42,731 nucleotides of DNA, taken from NCBI GenBank assembly GCA_016788065.1, contig JAEUTI010000095.1, positions 1-42,731 of the forward strand, in the 5' to 3' direction. Below the pieces are notes generated by a model that searched no databases, was not told the DNA's origin, and saw nothing but the letters and a program-made list of their open reading frames with translations. Positions 26,562 to 35,589 of the stretch are shown piece by piece; the stretch's first letter is position 1; each line of letters opens with the position of its first letter. The position numbers and the translations under genes were made by a program. This stretch comes from Bacteroidia bacterium (GTDB taxonomy: Bacteria > Bacteroidota > Bacteroidia > AKYH767-A > OLB10).

Positions 26562-29500
26562 ATGTCCCAATTTTCTCATTTACACGTACATACACAATTC
26601 TCGTTACTCGACGGAGCCGCTGATATATCGAAACTTTACAAGAAAGCCGCTGAACATAACATGCCGGCTATTGCGATCACCGACCATGGAAACATGTTTG
26701 GAGCTTTTGAATTTGTTGCCGAAGCATACAAGCACAAGGGTGCAGATGGGAAGCCAAAAGTAAAGCCTATTGTGGGATGTGAGTTTTATTTGGTGGAGAA
26801 CCGTTTCAAAAGAGCGTTTACCAAAGACGATAAGGATGTTCGTTATCATCAGTTATTCCTGGCTAAAAATGCTGAAGGTTATCAGAACCTGATAAAACTA
26901 TGTTCATTAGGTTTTATGGAAGGTATGTATGGAAAATATCCACGTATCGATAAGGAACTGGTGAAGCAATATCACAAAGGTCTTATAGCAACCACGTGTT
27001 GTCTTGGCGCCTCTGTTCCCCGTGCCATCATGAAAAAAGGTGAAGAGGAAGCGGAAAAAGAGTTTCAGTGGTGGTTAAATATTTTTGGTGAAGATTATTA
27101 CATCGAACTGCAACGACACAATATTCCTGAACAAGACAAAGTAAATGAAATTTTATTGAAGTGGTCGTTTAAGTATAACGTCAAAGTAATTGCTTCCAAC
27201 GATACACATTATGTTGATCAGCAGGATGCCAATGCGCATGATATTTTGTTATGCATTAATACCGGAGAAAAGCAAGCCACTCCATCCATGAAAGAGTTTT
27301 CAGATGATGATGCTTTTGTGAAAGGAAAAAGATTTGCATTCTATAACGATCAGTTTTATTTCAAAACACCGGAAGAGATGTCGAAACTTTTCAGCGACAT
27401 TCCCGAAGCAATCGACAATACAAATCATATAGTCGACAAAGTTGAAATTCTGAATTTAAAAAAAGATATCCTCCTTCCAAATTATGTGATTCCTCAGGGA
27501 TTCACGACTCAGGATGATTACTTGCGTCATATAACTTTTGAAGGCGCAAAACGCAGATATGTAGAACTCACTCCGGAGATTGAAGAGCGATTAAATTTCG
27601 AACTGCATACGGTGAAAACAATGGGATTTGCAGGTTACTTCCTCATTGTTTCTGACTTCATCCGGGCAGGACGTGATATGGGAGTATTTATTGGTCCCGG
27701 CCGTGGTTCCGCAGCCGGTTCAGCTGTTGCATTTTGTATTGGGATTACCAATATTGATCCTATCAAATACAATTTACTTTTCGAGCGTTTTTTAAATCCC
27801 GACAGAAAGTCGATGCCCGATATTGATACGGACTTCGATGATGAAGGCCGTCAGAAAGTAATTGATTATGTGGTTCAGAAATACGGAAAGAATCAGGTAG
27901 CACAAATTGTGACTTATGGTTCTATGGCTGCAAAAATGAGTATCAAAGATGTTGCACGCGTTCTTGATTTGCCACTTTCCGAATCAAACTTCCTGGCTAA
28001 GCTTGTCCCCGATAAACCAGGCATTTCACTCGATCGTGTTATCAATGCGCCACTCGAAGGTGAAAAAGGATTGAAAGAAAAAGAAGGCCTTGGTGCAGAT
28101 GATATCGAGAATGTAAAGAAACTTCGTGAAATTCATAAGGGAAAAGATCTTCAAGCTAACATTCTTAAAGAAGCTTTAATTCTGGAAGGTTCTGTAAGAG
28201 GAACCGGAATTCATGCTGCAGGAATTATTATTGCCCCCACAGATCTTACTGACTTAATTCCTGTTGCAGTTGCAAAAGATTCTGATTTGCTGGTAACACA
28301 ATATCAGGGTAAAGTAATTGAAGATGCCGGCGTAATCAAAATGGATTTTCTGGGATTAAAGACGCTGACCATTATTAAGACGGCACTGGAACTTATTCGT
28401 CAGAACCATGGAATAACTATAGAGATTGATTCGATTCCATTAGATGATGCATTAACTTTTGAGCTATATCAGAAAGGTGAAACCAACGGAACGTTTCAGT
28501 TCGAGTCGGCTGGTATGCAAAAGCATTTAAAAGATTTAAAACCTGATAAGTTTGAAGATCTCATTGCTATGAATGCCTTGTACCGTCCGGGTCCTATAGA
28601 ATACATCCCGAATTTCATTGCCCGAAAGCATGGCAAAGAAGCAGTGAAATATGATCTGGATGCCATGGAAGAATACCTGAAGGAAACTTACGGTATTACC
28701 GTTTATCAGGAACAGGTGATGTTGCTTTCGCAGAAGCTGGCGAACTTCACAAAAGGTGATGCCGATACTTTGCGAAAGGCAATGGGTAAAAAGCAGATTG
28801 AAGTCCTGAATAAAATGAAATCGAAGTTCATGGACGGATGTGCAGCTAATGGTCATGATCCGAAAACCTGTGAAAAAGTATGGACCGATTGGGAGGCATT
28901 TGCACAATATGCATTTAATAAATCACACTCTACATGCTATGCTTTTGTGGCTTATCAGACAGCATACCTGAAAGCACATTATCCCGGTGAATATATGTCG
29001 GCAGTACTCACACACAACTTGTCGAATATTGATAAAATTACCTTCTTCATGGAGGAATGTAAGCGCATGGGACTAAAAGTTCTTGGTCCGGATGTGAATG
29101 AATCGATTTATAATTTTTCCGTTAATAAAAACAGTGAAATCCGTTTCGGATTAGGAGCAGTTAAAGGTGTTGGTGAAGGAGCTGTAGAAGCTATAATTGA
29201 AGAACGCAAGCAAGGTGGAGCATTTAAGAATCTGCTGGATTTGGTATCCCGTGTGAATTTGAAAAATGTGAATAAACGTTGTTTGGAAAGTTTGATCATG
29301 GCCGGAGCATTCGACTTCGATAAGCAGGCGCATCGTGCCATGTGGTTTGAAAAAGATCCGAAAGAAAATAATCTTACCAACTTGGAAAAGGCAGTCCGCT
29401 ACGGAACCGGTTCGCAGGATGCAAAAAATTCGCAGCAAGTTTCACTGTTTGGAGAAGCAAGTGCTGTTGAAATGCCAGCCCCAAAATTTTTCCCTTCAGA

Positions 29501-30152
29501 ACCCTGGTCGGAATTAGAAAAACTAAGAAATGAAAAGGATGTAGTCGGGTTTTATGTCTCGGGACACCCACTGGATGAATTCCGTTTTGAGATTGATGCG
29601 TTTTGTAATGTACCTGTAAATGAATTGGGAGACCTGACAAAAATGCGTGGCAAAGACATCGCTTTTGCAGGAATTGTGACAAGTGCTAATCATCGTACCA
29701 CCAAATCAGGTAAGCCTTTTGGTGTCATGTTTATAGAAGATTATACCGGATCACATGAATTGGCTTTGTTTTCAGATGATTATCTGAAGTTCAAACAATA
29801 CCTTACACCGGAATATTACTTATTCATCAGAGCCAAGGTGCAATCGCGTTATAACGACCCTAACAATCTGGAAATCAAGATATCCAGCATAAAATTACTA
29901 CCTGATGTTGGCAACGAGTTTGCCAAATCCCTGACATTAAGTCTGAGTTTGGATGAAATAAACAGTGAAACAGTTAATACGTTGGATATACTACTCAAAG
30001 AATATCCCGGTAAACTTCCCGTTAAGTTTAGTGTTAGAGATAAAGAAAATAAGGTGGAGCTGGCCAGTAAAAAGGTTAGGGTTAACTTCAGTAAAAAATT
30101 ATTCGAAGAACTGGAATATCGTCAGGGGATAAGGTTTAAAATAAATACTTAA
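26562..30152 (+). CDS. dnaE: DNA polymerase III alpha subunit
   Basis: Replicative polymerase catalytic subunit, 1196 residues, DnaE type (not PolC; no DnaQ-type exonuclease fused in). The N-terminal PHP domain opens with HLHVHTQFSLLDG (7-19), with ITDHGN at 39-44, CEFY at 73-76, YHQLFL at 95-100 and NDTHY at 213-217. Palm motifs are GPGRGSAAGS at 378-387 and PDIDTDFDD at 419-427 with the catalytic aspartates. An HhH region (GAVKGVGEGAVEAI) and an OB fold follow in the C-terminal part. It acts in the cytoplasm within the replisome with the beta clamp. Unlike E. coli DnaE, the PHP metal-binding residues appear intact. Confidence 0.96.
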   Translation: MSQFSHLHVHTQFSLLDGAADISKLYKKAAEHNMPAIAITDHGNMFGAFEFVAEAYKHKGADGKPKVKPIVGCEFYLVENRFKRAFTKDDKDVRYHQLFLAKNAEGYQNLIKLCSLGFMEGMYGKYPRIDKELVKQYHKGLIATTCCLGASVPRAIMKKGEEEAEKEFQWWLNIFGEDYYIELQRHNIPEQDKVNEILLKWSFKYNVKVIASNDTHYVDQQDANAHDILLCINTGEKQATPSMKEFSDDDAFVKGKRFAFYNDQFYFKTPEEMSKLFSDIPEAIDNTNHIVDKVEILNLKKDILLPNYVIPQGFTTQDDYLRHITFEGAKRRYVELTPEIEERLNFELHTVKTMGFAGYFLIVSDFIRAGRDMGVFIGPGRGSAAGSAVAFCIGITNIDPIKYNLLFERFLNPDRKSMPDIDTDFDDEGRQKVIDYVVQKYGKNQVAQIVTYGSMAAKMSIKDVARVLDLPLSESNFLAKLVPDKPGISLDRVINAPLEGEKGLKEKEGLGADDIENVKKLREIHKGKDLQANILKEALILEGSVRGTGIHAAGIIIAPTDLTDLIPVAVAKDSDLLVTQYQGKVIEDAGVIKMDFLGLKTLTIIKTALELIRQNHGITIEIDSIPLDDALTFELYQKGETNGTFQFESAGMQKHLKDLKPDKFEDLIAMNALYRPGPIEYIPNFIARKHGKEAVKYDLDAMEEYLKETYGITVYQEQVMLLSQKLANFTKGDADTLRKAMGKKQIEVLNKMKSKFMDGCAANGHDPKTCEKVWTDWEAFAQYAFNKSHSTCYAFVAYQTAYLKAHYPGEYMSAVLTHNLSNIDKITFFMEECKRMGLKVLGPDVNESIYNFSVNKNSEIRFGLGAVKGVGEGAVEAIIEERKQGGAFKNLLDLVSRVNLKNVNKRCLESLIMAGAFDFDKQAHRAMWFEKDPKENNLTNLEKAVRYGTGSQDAKNSQQVSLFGEASAVEMPAPKFFPSEPWSELEKLRNEKDVVGFYVSGHPLDEFRFEIDAFCNVPVNELGDLTKMRGKDIAFAGIVTSANHRTTKSGKPFGVMFIEDYTGSHELALFSDDYLKFKQYLTPEYYLFIRAKVQSRYNDPNNLEIKISSIKLLPDVGNEFAKSLTLSLSLDEINSETVNTLDILLKEYPGKLPVKFSVRDKENKVELASKKVRVNFSKKLFEELEYRQGIRFKINT

Positions 30153-30194
30153 CTGACAGTTTGGCATAAAAATGTTGGTGGTATGGAAATTGAG

Positions 30195-30292
30195 TGATCA
30201 GTGATCAGTAGTCAGTGATCAGTAGTCAGTGATCAGTAGTCAGTGAACAGTAATCAGTGAACAGGGATCGGTAATCAGTAAACAGTAAACAG
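30195..30292. repeat. 14-unit heptamer tandem array (consensus TRATCAG)
   Basis: Fourteen consecutive 7-base units with no gap: TGATCAG, TAGTCAG, TGAACAG, TAATCAG, TAAACAG and one GGATCGG. The first half alternates TGATCAG/TAGTCAG, giving a 14-base higher-order period; later units drift. It is non-coding and lies between dnaE and trxA. A second, unrelated heptamer array lies just before trxA. Confidence 0.85.
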
Positions 30293-30300
30293 TGAAAATC

Positions 30301-30346
30301 GTCACCCAGAGCGGAGCGCAGTTAAGTGGTGATAAGTGCTGAGTGA
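30301..30346. repeat. imperfect inverted repeat between the heptamer arrays
   Basis: GTCACCCAGAGC near 30301 faces GCTGAGTGAC near 30337-30346, giving an imperfect stem. It separates the two heptamer arrays. Function unknown. Confidence 0.35.
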
Positions 30347-30388
30347 CCCGATCATTAAGTTCCTCCATTTAAAATCGAACATAAAAAA

Positions 30389-30416
30389 TTTATCATTTAT
30401 CATATATCATTTAGCA
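30389..30416 (+). repeat. four-unit heptamer array (TTTATCA) in the trxA leader
   Basis: TTTATCA, TTTATCA, TATATCA, TTTAGCA in register, ending 10 bases before the trxA ATG. It occupies the place where a ribosome-binding or promoter element would be expected. Confidence 0.6.
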
Positions 30417-30426
30417 TTTCAAAAAC

Positions 30427-30744
30427 ATGGCAATTGAATTAACAGACTCCAACTTTGATGAGTTGGTATTAAAATCAGACAAACCCGTATTAGTTGACTT
30501 TTGGGCAGAATGGTGTGGACCATGCAGAATGGTTGGACCGGTTGTTGAAGAACTATCAAAAGACTATGACGGACGTGCCGTAGTTGGCAAAGTTGATGTC
30601 GACAGTAATCCCGGAATATCTATGAAATATGGTATTCGCAACATCCCTACTATATTATTTTTTAAAGGTGGTGAAATTGTTGACAAGCAAGTTGGTGCTG
30701 TTCCCAAATCAGTTTTGGCAGGCAAAATCGACGGTCAACTTTAA
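30427..30744 (+). CDS. trxA: thioredoxin
   Basis: Cytoplasmic dithiol-disulfide oxidoreductase, 105 residues. The active site WCGPC is at 29-33 within VLVDFWAEWCGPCRMVGPV, and the cis-proline loop IRNIPTILFF follows near 71-80. There is no signal peptide, so it is the general cytoplasmic thioredoxin reduced by thioredoxin reductase. It is preceded by heptamer repeats and followed by a strong terminator, so it is a single-gene unit. Confidence 0.96.
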   Translation: MAIELTDSNFDELVLKSDKPVLVDFWAEWCGPCRMVGPVVEELSKDYDGRAVVGKVDVDSNPGISMKYGIRNIPTILFFKGGEIVDKQVGAVPKSVLAGKIDGQL

Positions 30745-30759
30745 TCAGAAATAATCAGA

Positions 30760-30804
30760 GAATCAGAAACCTGTGAATTCATGGGTTTCTGATTCTTTAT
30801 TTGC
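30760..30804 (+). terminator. intrinsic terminator of trxA
   Basis: A 12-bp perfect stem GAATCAGAAACC/GGTTTCTGATTC (30760-30771 and 30784-30795) with a 12-base loop, followed by TTTATTTG. It lies 15 bases past the trxA stop. Confidence 0.9.
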
Positions 30805-30894
30805 ATAGGTGAAATCGGCTTTTGGCATGCATTACCTATGAAATTTTTAAAGTGTATTTGAATAAATATCAACACATCCCTAACCTAAACTGCG

Positions 30895-31824
30895 GTGGCT
30901 ATTAATCAACATGAAATACAGCAACTCGGTCACCTGGAGCTCATAGCCCGACAGGTTGTTGAGGGATTTATTACCGGTCTGCATAAGAGTCCTTTTCATG
31001 GTTTTTCAGTTGAATTCGCAGAACACAGGTTATACAATACAGGTGAATCGACTCGCCACATGGATTGGAAATTGTATGGCAAAACCAATAAACTTTTTGT
31101 TAAGCGATATGAAGAAGAAACCAATCTTCGGTGCCAAATAATAATTGATAACTCAAGCAGTATGCATTTTCCCGGAAAGGAATTGCAGGAAAAAGATACG
31201 ATGAATAAAATTACTTTTTCTTCACATGCTGCTGCTGCAATTATTCACTTGTTAAAAATGCAGCGTGATGCTGCAGGGTTAAGTATATTTTCTGAAACGC
31301 TGGAAGAAAACACTCCGGCTCGTTCGAGTACACTTCACCAGAAACTGTTATTCATGAAGTTGGAAGATGCCATGAATTCGGGAGGTACGGAAGTCAGAAG
31401 AAAAACATCTGCAGCACAAGCATTGCACCAGATTGCGGAAACCATTCATAAACGCTCACTGGTAATTATTTTCAGCGATATGATGGATAGTTTAAGTGAC
31501 AGCAATGAATTATTCAATGCATTGCAACATCTCAAATACAACAAACATGAGGTTATACTTTTCCATGTAACCGATAAAAAACTGGAGCAGGATTTTAAAT
31601 TCGAAAACAGACCGTATCAATTTATTGATGTGGAGACTGGCGAAACAGTGAAAGTCCATTCCAATCAGGTTCGGGAAACGTACCTGTCGCAAATGAGCAA
31701 ATTTCAACAGGAACTAAAGCTCAAATGTGCCCAATACAAAATTGATCTTATTGATGCCGATATTCATGAAGGTTACCGCCAGGTACTCATGCCTTATCTC
31801 ATTAAAAGACAACGAATGCAGTAA
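30895..31824 (+). CDS. DUF58 domain protein (von Willebrand A-like), GTG start
   Basis: 309 residues, predicted cytoplasmic with no membrane segment. The DUF58 core is seen at 45-75 (RLYNTGESTRHMDWKLYGKTN), followed by a vWA-like domain whose metal-site motif DNSSSM is at 85-90 (Asp85, Ser87, Ser89). DUF58 proteins usually sit beside a MoxR AAA+ ATPase and BatA-type membrane proteins; none is next to this one, so it works with a partner encoded elsewhere or alone (inference). The start is GTG; no suitable ATG exists before the conserved core. A short terminator follows. Confidence 0.82.
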   Translation: MAINQHEIQQLGHLELIARQVVEGFITGLHKSPFHGFSVEFAEHRLYNTGESTRHMDWKLYGKTNKLFVKRYEEETNLRCQIIIDNSSSMHFPGKELQEKDTMNKITFSSHAAAAIIHLLKMQRDAAGLSIFSETLEENTPARSSTLHQKLLFMKLEDAMNSGGTEVRRKTSAAQALHQIAETIHKRSLVIIFSDMMDSLSDSNELFNALQHLKYNKHEVILFHVTDKKLEQDFKFENRPYQFIDVETGETVKVHSNQVRETYLSQMSKFQQELKLKCAQYKIDLIDADIHEGYRQVLMPYLIKRQRMQ

Positions 31825-31868
31825 ACAACTCCTTTTCAGGTCAGAACCGGATTGCATCAACATCGTCT

Positions 31869-31893
31869 AGATGCTTTGCATCTTATTCTTTTT
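31869..31893 (+). terminator. intrinsic terminator after the DUF58 gene
   Basis: A 6-bp stem AGATGC/GCATCT with a TTT loop (31869-31883), followed by a T-rich tract with five Ts. Confidence 0.6.
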
Positions 31894-31940
31894 CAATATA
31901 TTACATTTTAATTCATCAAGCAAACCAGGTTCAAACTGCA

Positions 31941-31972
31941 TTTGGTTTACTGATCTATATTTAATAGGTTTG
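31941..31972 (+). promoter_or_regulatory. promoter of the lipoprotein/beta-barrel pair
   Basis: TTTG (31941-31944), 20 bases, TAGGTTTG (31965-31972): an excellent Bacteroidota -33/-7 match. Transcription would begin near 31979, leaving a leader of about 12-21 bases. Confidence 0.7.
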
Positions 31973-31999
31973 TAACAAATCCCTGCGAATATGCACCTT

Positions 32000-34072
32000 A
32001 TGAAATTCAGGAAGTATAGTTGGTTAATCGGACTATTGCTTCTGGTAAGTATTACATCCTGCAAAAGAGATGAAGATAATTTAGGATGGGATACAGATAT
32101 CCTCATGCCGTTACTGAACTCTTCGCTTGATATCACTGATATCATCAGTGATTCTTTGCTACAAGTTGGCGCTGACAGTTCTTTGAAAGTGGTGTATGAA
32201 ACCCATTTGTATGATATGTCAGTTGACTCGTTGTTCAGTTTCTACGATACCAGTGTTACCAGGTCATACACATTAGATTCGATCAGCTTGCTCGAACAAA
32301 CTATTGATTATCCTGTAACACTCGGTCAGATTTGTTCTAATGCAGGAATTTTAGGTGCGATTATAGTAAGTCAGAATGGAAATTCATTTGCTATACCTGC
32401 AATTTCCAGTTTGTCATCATCGGTATTCGCCATTGATGCAGATACGTTATTTCAATCGATGGAATTACAAACGGGTTTTCTTGATCTTACTATTTACAAC
32501 GGACTTCCAATTGATATTACCAATGTGGTATTTGAGCTGAAGAATACATCCAACAGTGTAGTTGTGGCTACCGGAACATTCCCATTGATTGCAACAGGCA
32601 CGACTGAGACACAAACCATTTCACTTGCAGGTGTCACCATTGAAGGAAATATGGAAGGCCAAATTCTAAGTATGTCATCACCGGGATCCAATGGTAATGC
32701 TGTTGTGATTGATACAACAGATGCACTTCAAACAACTTTATCTGTTTACGATTTAAACCCGATAACAGCAACTGCTATATTTCCGGCGCAGAACCTGATA
32801 GACAAGGCTCAAAAATTCAAGTTCACCTTTGAAAGTGTACAATTAACAAAGGCAAGAATAAAATCAGGTGGTGTTGTAATGGATTTGTACAGTACTTTAC
32901 AGGATAGTGTTCGTTTTGTTTACAAATTGCCAAGTGCAACTTTAAACGGAGTGCCATTTGAAATAACAAAGGTCCTCCCTCCTGCTGCACCGGGTGGTGT
33001 TTCATCATATAATAACTTCTTCGACTTCTCCGGTTATGAACTTGATTTGACCGGACCCAATTTTGATACAGTCAATACCATGTTCAATATCTTTCAGGCA
33101 GGTGTTGATTCAACAGGTCTGATGAAGACATTGTCGATCACAGATAGCATTTATTCCAATATAGGTTTTCAAAATTTGCGTCCCGATTATGTACGTGGTT
33201 ACTTAGGCAGCGACACGTTTGATATTGGTCCTTCGCTTACTACCATTGATTTATTTAAAAGCATTGGTGGTAATATTAATCTGCAGGATGTAAACATGAG
33301 TATTGGAATTGAAAATGGCATTGGTGCAGATGCAAGAGTAAAAATTGTGCAACTAAATGCACTAAATACTAATACAGGAAATAGTGTTACACTTAGTGGA
33401 AGCGGTGTATCGAATCCATTTAACATAACACGTGCAACTGATCAGGGCGGACAACCTCCTGTTACAGTTACCAATTCTACCTTCCTTCTGAACAACAGCA
33501 ATTCAAATGCAGCGGCATTCATCAGTAATCTTCCCGATGAAATAAATTATTCATTGAGACTTGAAACCAATCCAAATGGCAACACTTCAAACTTCAATGA
33601 TTTTATATATGCTGATAAACTGATGGAGTTCAATCTGAATGTCGAGATACCACTTGCGTTCATAGCCAACGGACTCATGTTAACTGACACCTTTGATTTC
33701 GAAATGAGCGATCAGGATTTATCGCGAATAAAAAGCGGATTCTTATATTTAAATGCCGATAACGGATTTCCATTTGAAGCAATTATTCAATTGTACACCA
33801 TGAATGATAACGGGTCAATTACAGATTCGTTGCTCACCTACAACACCATTGCTGCGGCTCCTGTTGGTCCCGATTTCAAGGTGACTGAAAAGAGAAAATC
33901 TAAGCTGGTAATTCCCGTTGACCAGGGGAAAATTGACACCTTCTTTGGCACTAAAAAAATGAAAATTGTTGCAAGGTTCAATACACAACCTGTCAACACG
34001 CAGCTTAAAATTTACAGTGATTACACCATTGACTTCCGGCTTGCCGGCGATTTCACCTATTTAGCCCACTAA
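32000..34072 (+). CDS. large hypothetical lipoprotein
   Basis: 690 residues from the chosen ATG (an ATG at 31991 would add three). The signal segment ends in lipobox SITSC (Cys21), so the protein is anchored in the outer membrane or at the surface. The body is beta-rich and Ser/Thr/Asn/Asp-rich with few charged clusters, suggesting repeated immunoglobulin-like or sandwich domains; I do not recognise a family or a T9SS domain. It is followed after five bases by a predicted beta-barrel protein, so the two probably act together at the outer membrane (inference). It has its own strong promoter. Confidence 0.75.
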   Translation: MKFRKYSWLIGLLLLVSITSCKRDEDNLGWDTDILMPLLNSSLDITDIISDSLLQVGADSSLKVVYETHLYDMSVDSLFSFYDTSVTRSYTLDSISLLEQTIDYPVTLGQICSNAGILGAIIVSQNGNSFAIPAISSLSSSVFAIDADTLFQSMELQTGFLDLTIYNGLPIDITNVVFELKNTSNSVVVATGTFPLIATGTTETQTISLAGVTIEGNMEGQILSMSSPGSNGNAVVIDTTDALQTTLSVYDLNPITATAIFPAQNLIDKAQKFKFTFESVQLTKARIKSGGVVMDLYSTLQDSVRFVYKLPSATLNGVPFEITKVLPPAAPGGVSSYNNFFDFSGYELDLTGPNFDTVNTMFNIFQAGVDSTGLMKTLSITDSIYSNIGFQNLRPDYVRGYLGSDTFDIGPSLTTIDLFKSIGGNINLQDVNMSIGIENGIGADARVKIVQLNALNTNTGNSVTLSGSGVSNPFNITRATDQGGQPPVTVTNSTFLLNNSNSNAAAFISNLPDEINYSLRLETNPNGNTSNFNDFIYADKLMEFNLNVEIPLAFIANGLMLTDTFDFEMSDQDLSRIKSGFLYLNADNGFPFEAIIQLYTMNDNGSITDSLLTYNTIAAAPVGPDFKVTEKRKSKLVIPVDQGKIDTFFGTKKMKIVARFNTQPVNTQLKIYSDYTIDFRLAGDFTYLAH

Positions 34073-34077
34073 CGATT

Positions 34078-35331
34078 TTGAAAAATATACTACTAACTGC
34101 AATATGCAGCATGCTGCTAATGAATGTCAATGCCCAGCATGAATGGCCATTTAAAAATAACTATACAACTGCGACTACTGAAATTGGAATTGATGCAAAC
34201 GGACTTATTGGTTCCAATGCCATCACTACCAAATTCATGAACACGTATATCAATAATGAATTTATTGAGCAATCAGTAAAAGATGGCGCCTACACAAAAA
34301 TGGGCGATCGTTCTAAAATCGGGAGCTATTTGAATGCGGGAGCTTACATGAAAAAAATGCGTATCAATGAAGCCGACAGTACCGTCAGAAATCTGACACT
34401 GGCACTAAGATACCGGACACATTTCAATGCCGCTTTTCCATCCGATTTATTTGCACTATACTTTTATGGAAACAAAAGATTTGCCGGTGTCAATGCCGAT
34501 ATCAGTGATTTCAATTATGAGGCTATACAATATCAGCAATTGCAGTTTGGCTATGGAAAAACGAAGAAGAGTGGCAATACAGAATTTGAATATTATGCAG
34601 GTATCAGCTTTCTGAACGGCCAAAGTTATCTCGATATTTCAACTACCCGTGGTTCAATCTACACCCAACCTGATGGCGAATATGCTGATCTTGATATCAG
34701 ATTAGAATCGAGACAATCGGATACTACAAAAAGTAATTTCGGAAGTTCAAATGGTTTGGGGGCATCGATAGATTTGATGGTTAGTTATAAAATGGAAAAT
34801 CAAGTAAAGATTTCACTTTCTGCCACTGATATTGGAATGATAGCCTGGAATAGTAAGACCAGTTATTTTGTTGTTGATACTACTTATCGTTTCGAAGGAT
34901 TAACTGTCAATAATTTATTTGATTCACTGTATCTCGACATCACTTCAGAAGCTGAATTTATAGATGGATTTAAAGAAGACCGTAAAAAGGAAAGCTTTAC
35001 ATCTGTTCTGCCTGCAAAATTTCAACTGCAGGTATCGAAGCCATTTATGGAGGACAAATTAATGGCATATGCTTCTGTTAACTATTTTCTCAATGCTGAT
35101 TACACAGCACAAATTATTGCAGGTGGTAGTTATTTCTTTTCGAAAAGTTTCATGGCCGGTTTGAGTGCCGGGTTTGGTGGCTACACTGAATTCTCAGCAG
35201 GCATTCATGTGGGTGCCGACTTAGGTCATGGGTTTATTTTAACTGCCGGCACCGATTATCTCACGGGCTTAATTAACCAGGACAACTCGACTGCTGAGGG
35301 TGGTGTTGGGAGTTTGAGGTTTGTGTTTTGA
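34078..35331 (+). CDS. outer-membrane beta-barrel protein, DUF5723-like, TTG start
   Basis: 417 residues. A signal peptide ends at NVNAQ (about residue 19). The mature protein has alternating hydrophobic strands throughout and ends GGVGSLRFVF, the aromatic C-terminus expected of an outer-membrane barrel. The pattern (YTTATTEIGIDANGLIGSNA near the N-terminus) resembles the DUF5723 family of Bacteroidota, an assignment I hold with moderate confidence. The start must be TTG at 34078: the first in-frame ATGs fall inside the signal peptide and would destroy it. It lies five bases after the lipoprotein stop, so a weak start coupled to upstream translation is likely. Confidence 0.72.
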   Translation: MKNILLTAICSMLLMNVNAQHEWPFKNNYTTATTEIGIDANGLIGSNAITTKFMNTYINNEFIEQSVKDGAYTKMGDRSKIGSYLNAGAYMKKMRINEADSTVRNLTLALRYRTHFNAAFPSDLFALYFYGNKRFAGVNADISDFNYEAIQYQQLQFGYGKTKKSGNTEFEYYAGISFLNGQSYLDISTTRGSIYTQPDGEYADLDIRLESRQSDTTKSNFGSSNGLGASIDLMVSYKMENQVKISLSATDIGMIAWNSKTSYFVVDTTYRFEGLTVNNLFDSLYLDITSEAEFIDGFKEDRKKESFTSVLPAKFQLQVSKPFMEDKLMAYASVNYFLNADYTAQIIAGGSYFFSKSFMAGLSAGFGGYTEFSAGIHVGADLGHGFILTAGTDYLTGLINQDNSTAEGGVGSLRFVF

Positions 35332-35438
35332 TAGGTTTATCGGACCTTTAAAATCCTATTGGTACCTGACTATCAAATAATTATAGCAAATCCTATCGTT
35401 TATTAAGCACTGTTTTTAAGCCTTTAAATTCTGGTATT

Positions 35439-35559
35439 GAACATATTATTCAAATATGTCCAGTTTTTACATAAAATATGAACATATTCTGTTATTACAA
35501 GTAAAAAGTGGACAAGAATTCGCGATATGTTCAATTTTATTGGAATTATTGGACATATT
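35439..35559. promoter_or_regulatory. five copies of an operator-like motif RGACATATT/GAACATAT upstream of fic
   Basis: GAACATATT at 35439-35447 (+), AATATGTCC at 35453-35461 (-), GAACATATT at 35480-35488 (+), ATATGTTC at 35525-35532 (-), GGACATATT at 35551-35559 (+). The first two form an inverted pair with a 5-base gap. The last copy lies between a possible -33 TTG (35540-35542) and a -7-like TAATTTTA (35563-35570). This arrangement looks like a multi-site operator controlling the Fic gene; the binding protein is not known. Confidence 0.6.
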
Positions 35560-35589
35560 CATTAATTTTACATATCCAATTAACAGAAA

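Noticed and set aside
28536-28907. 123-codon antisense frame inside dnaE
   Set aside because: Shadow of a strongly conserved gene; no domain or promoter.
30195-30292. Possible CRISPR array
   Set aside because: The units are 7 bases long, contiguous and without spacers; no cas gene is present.
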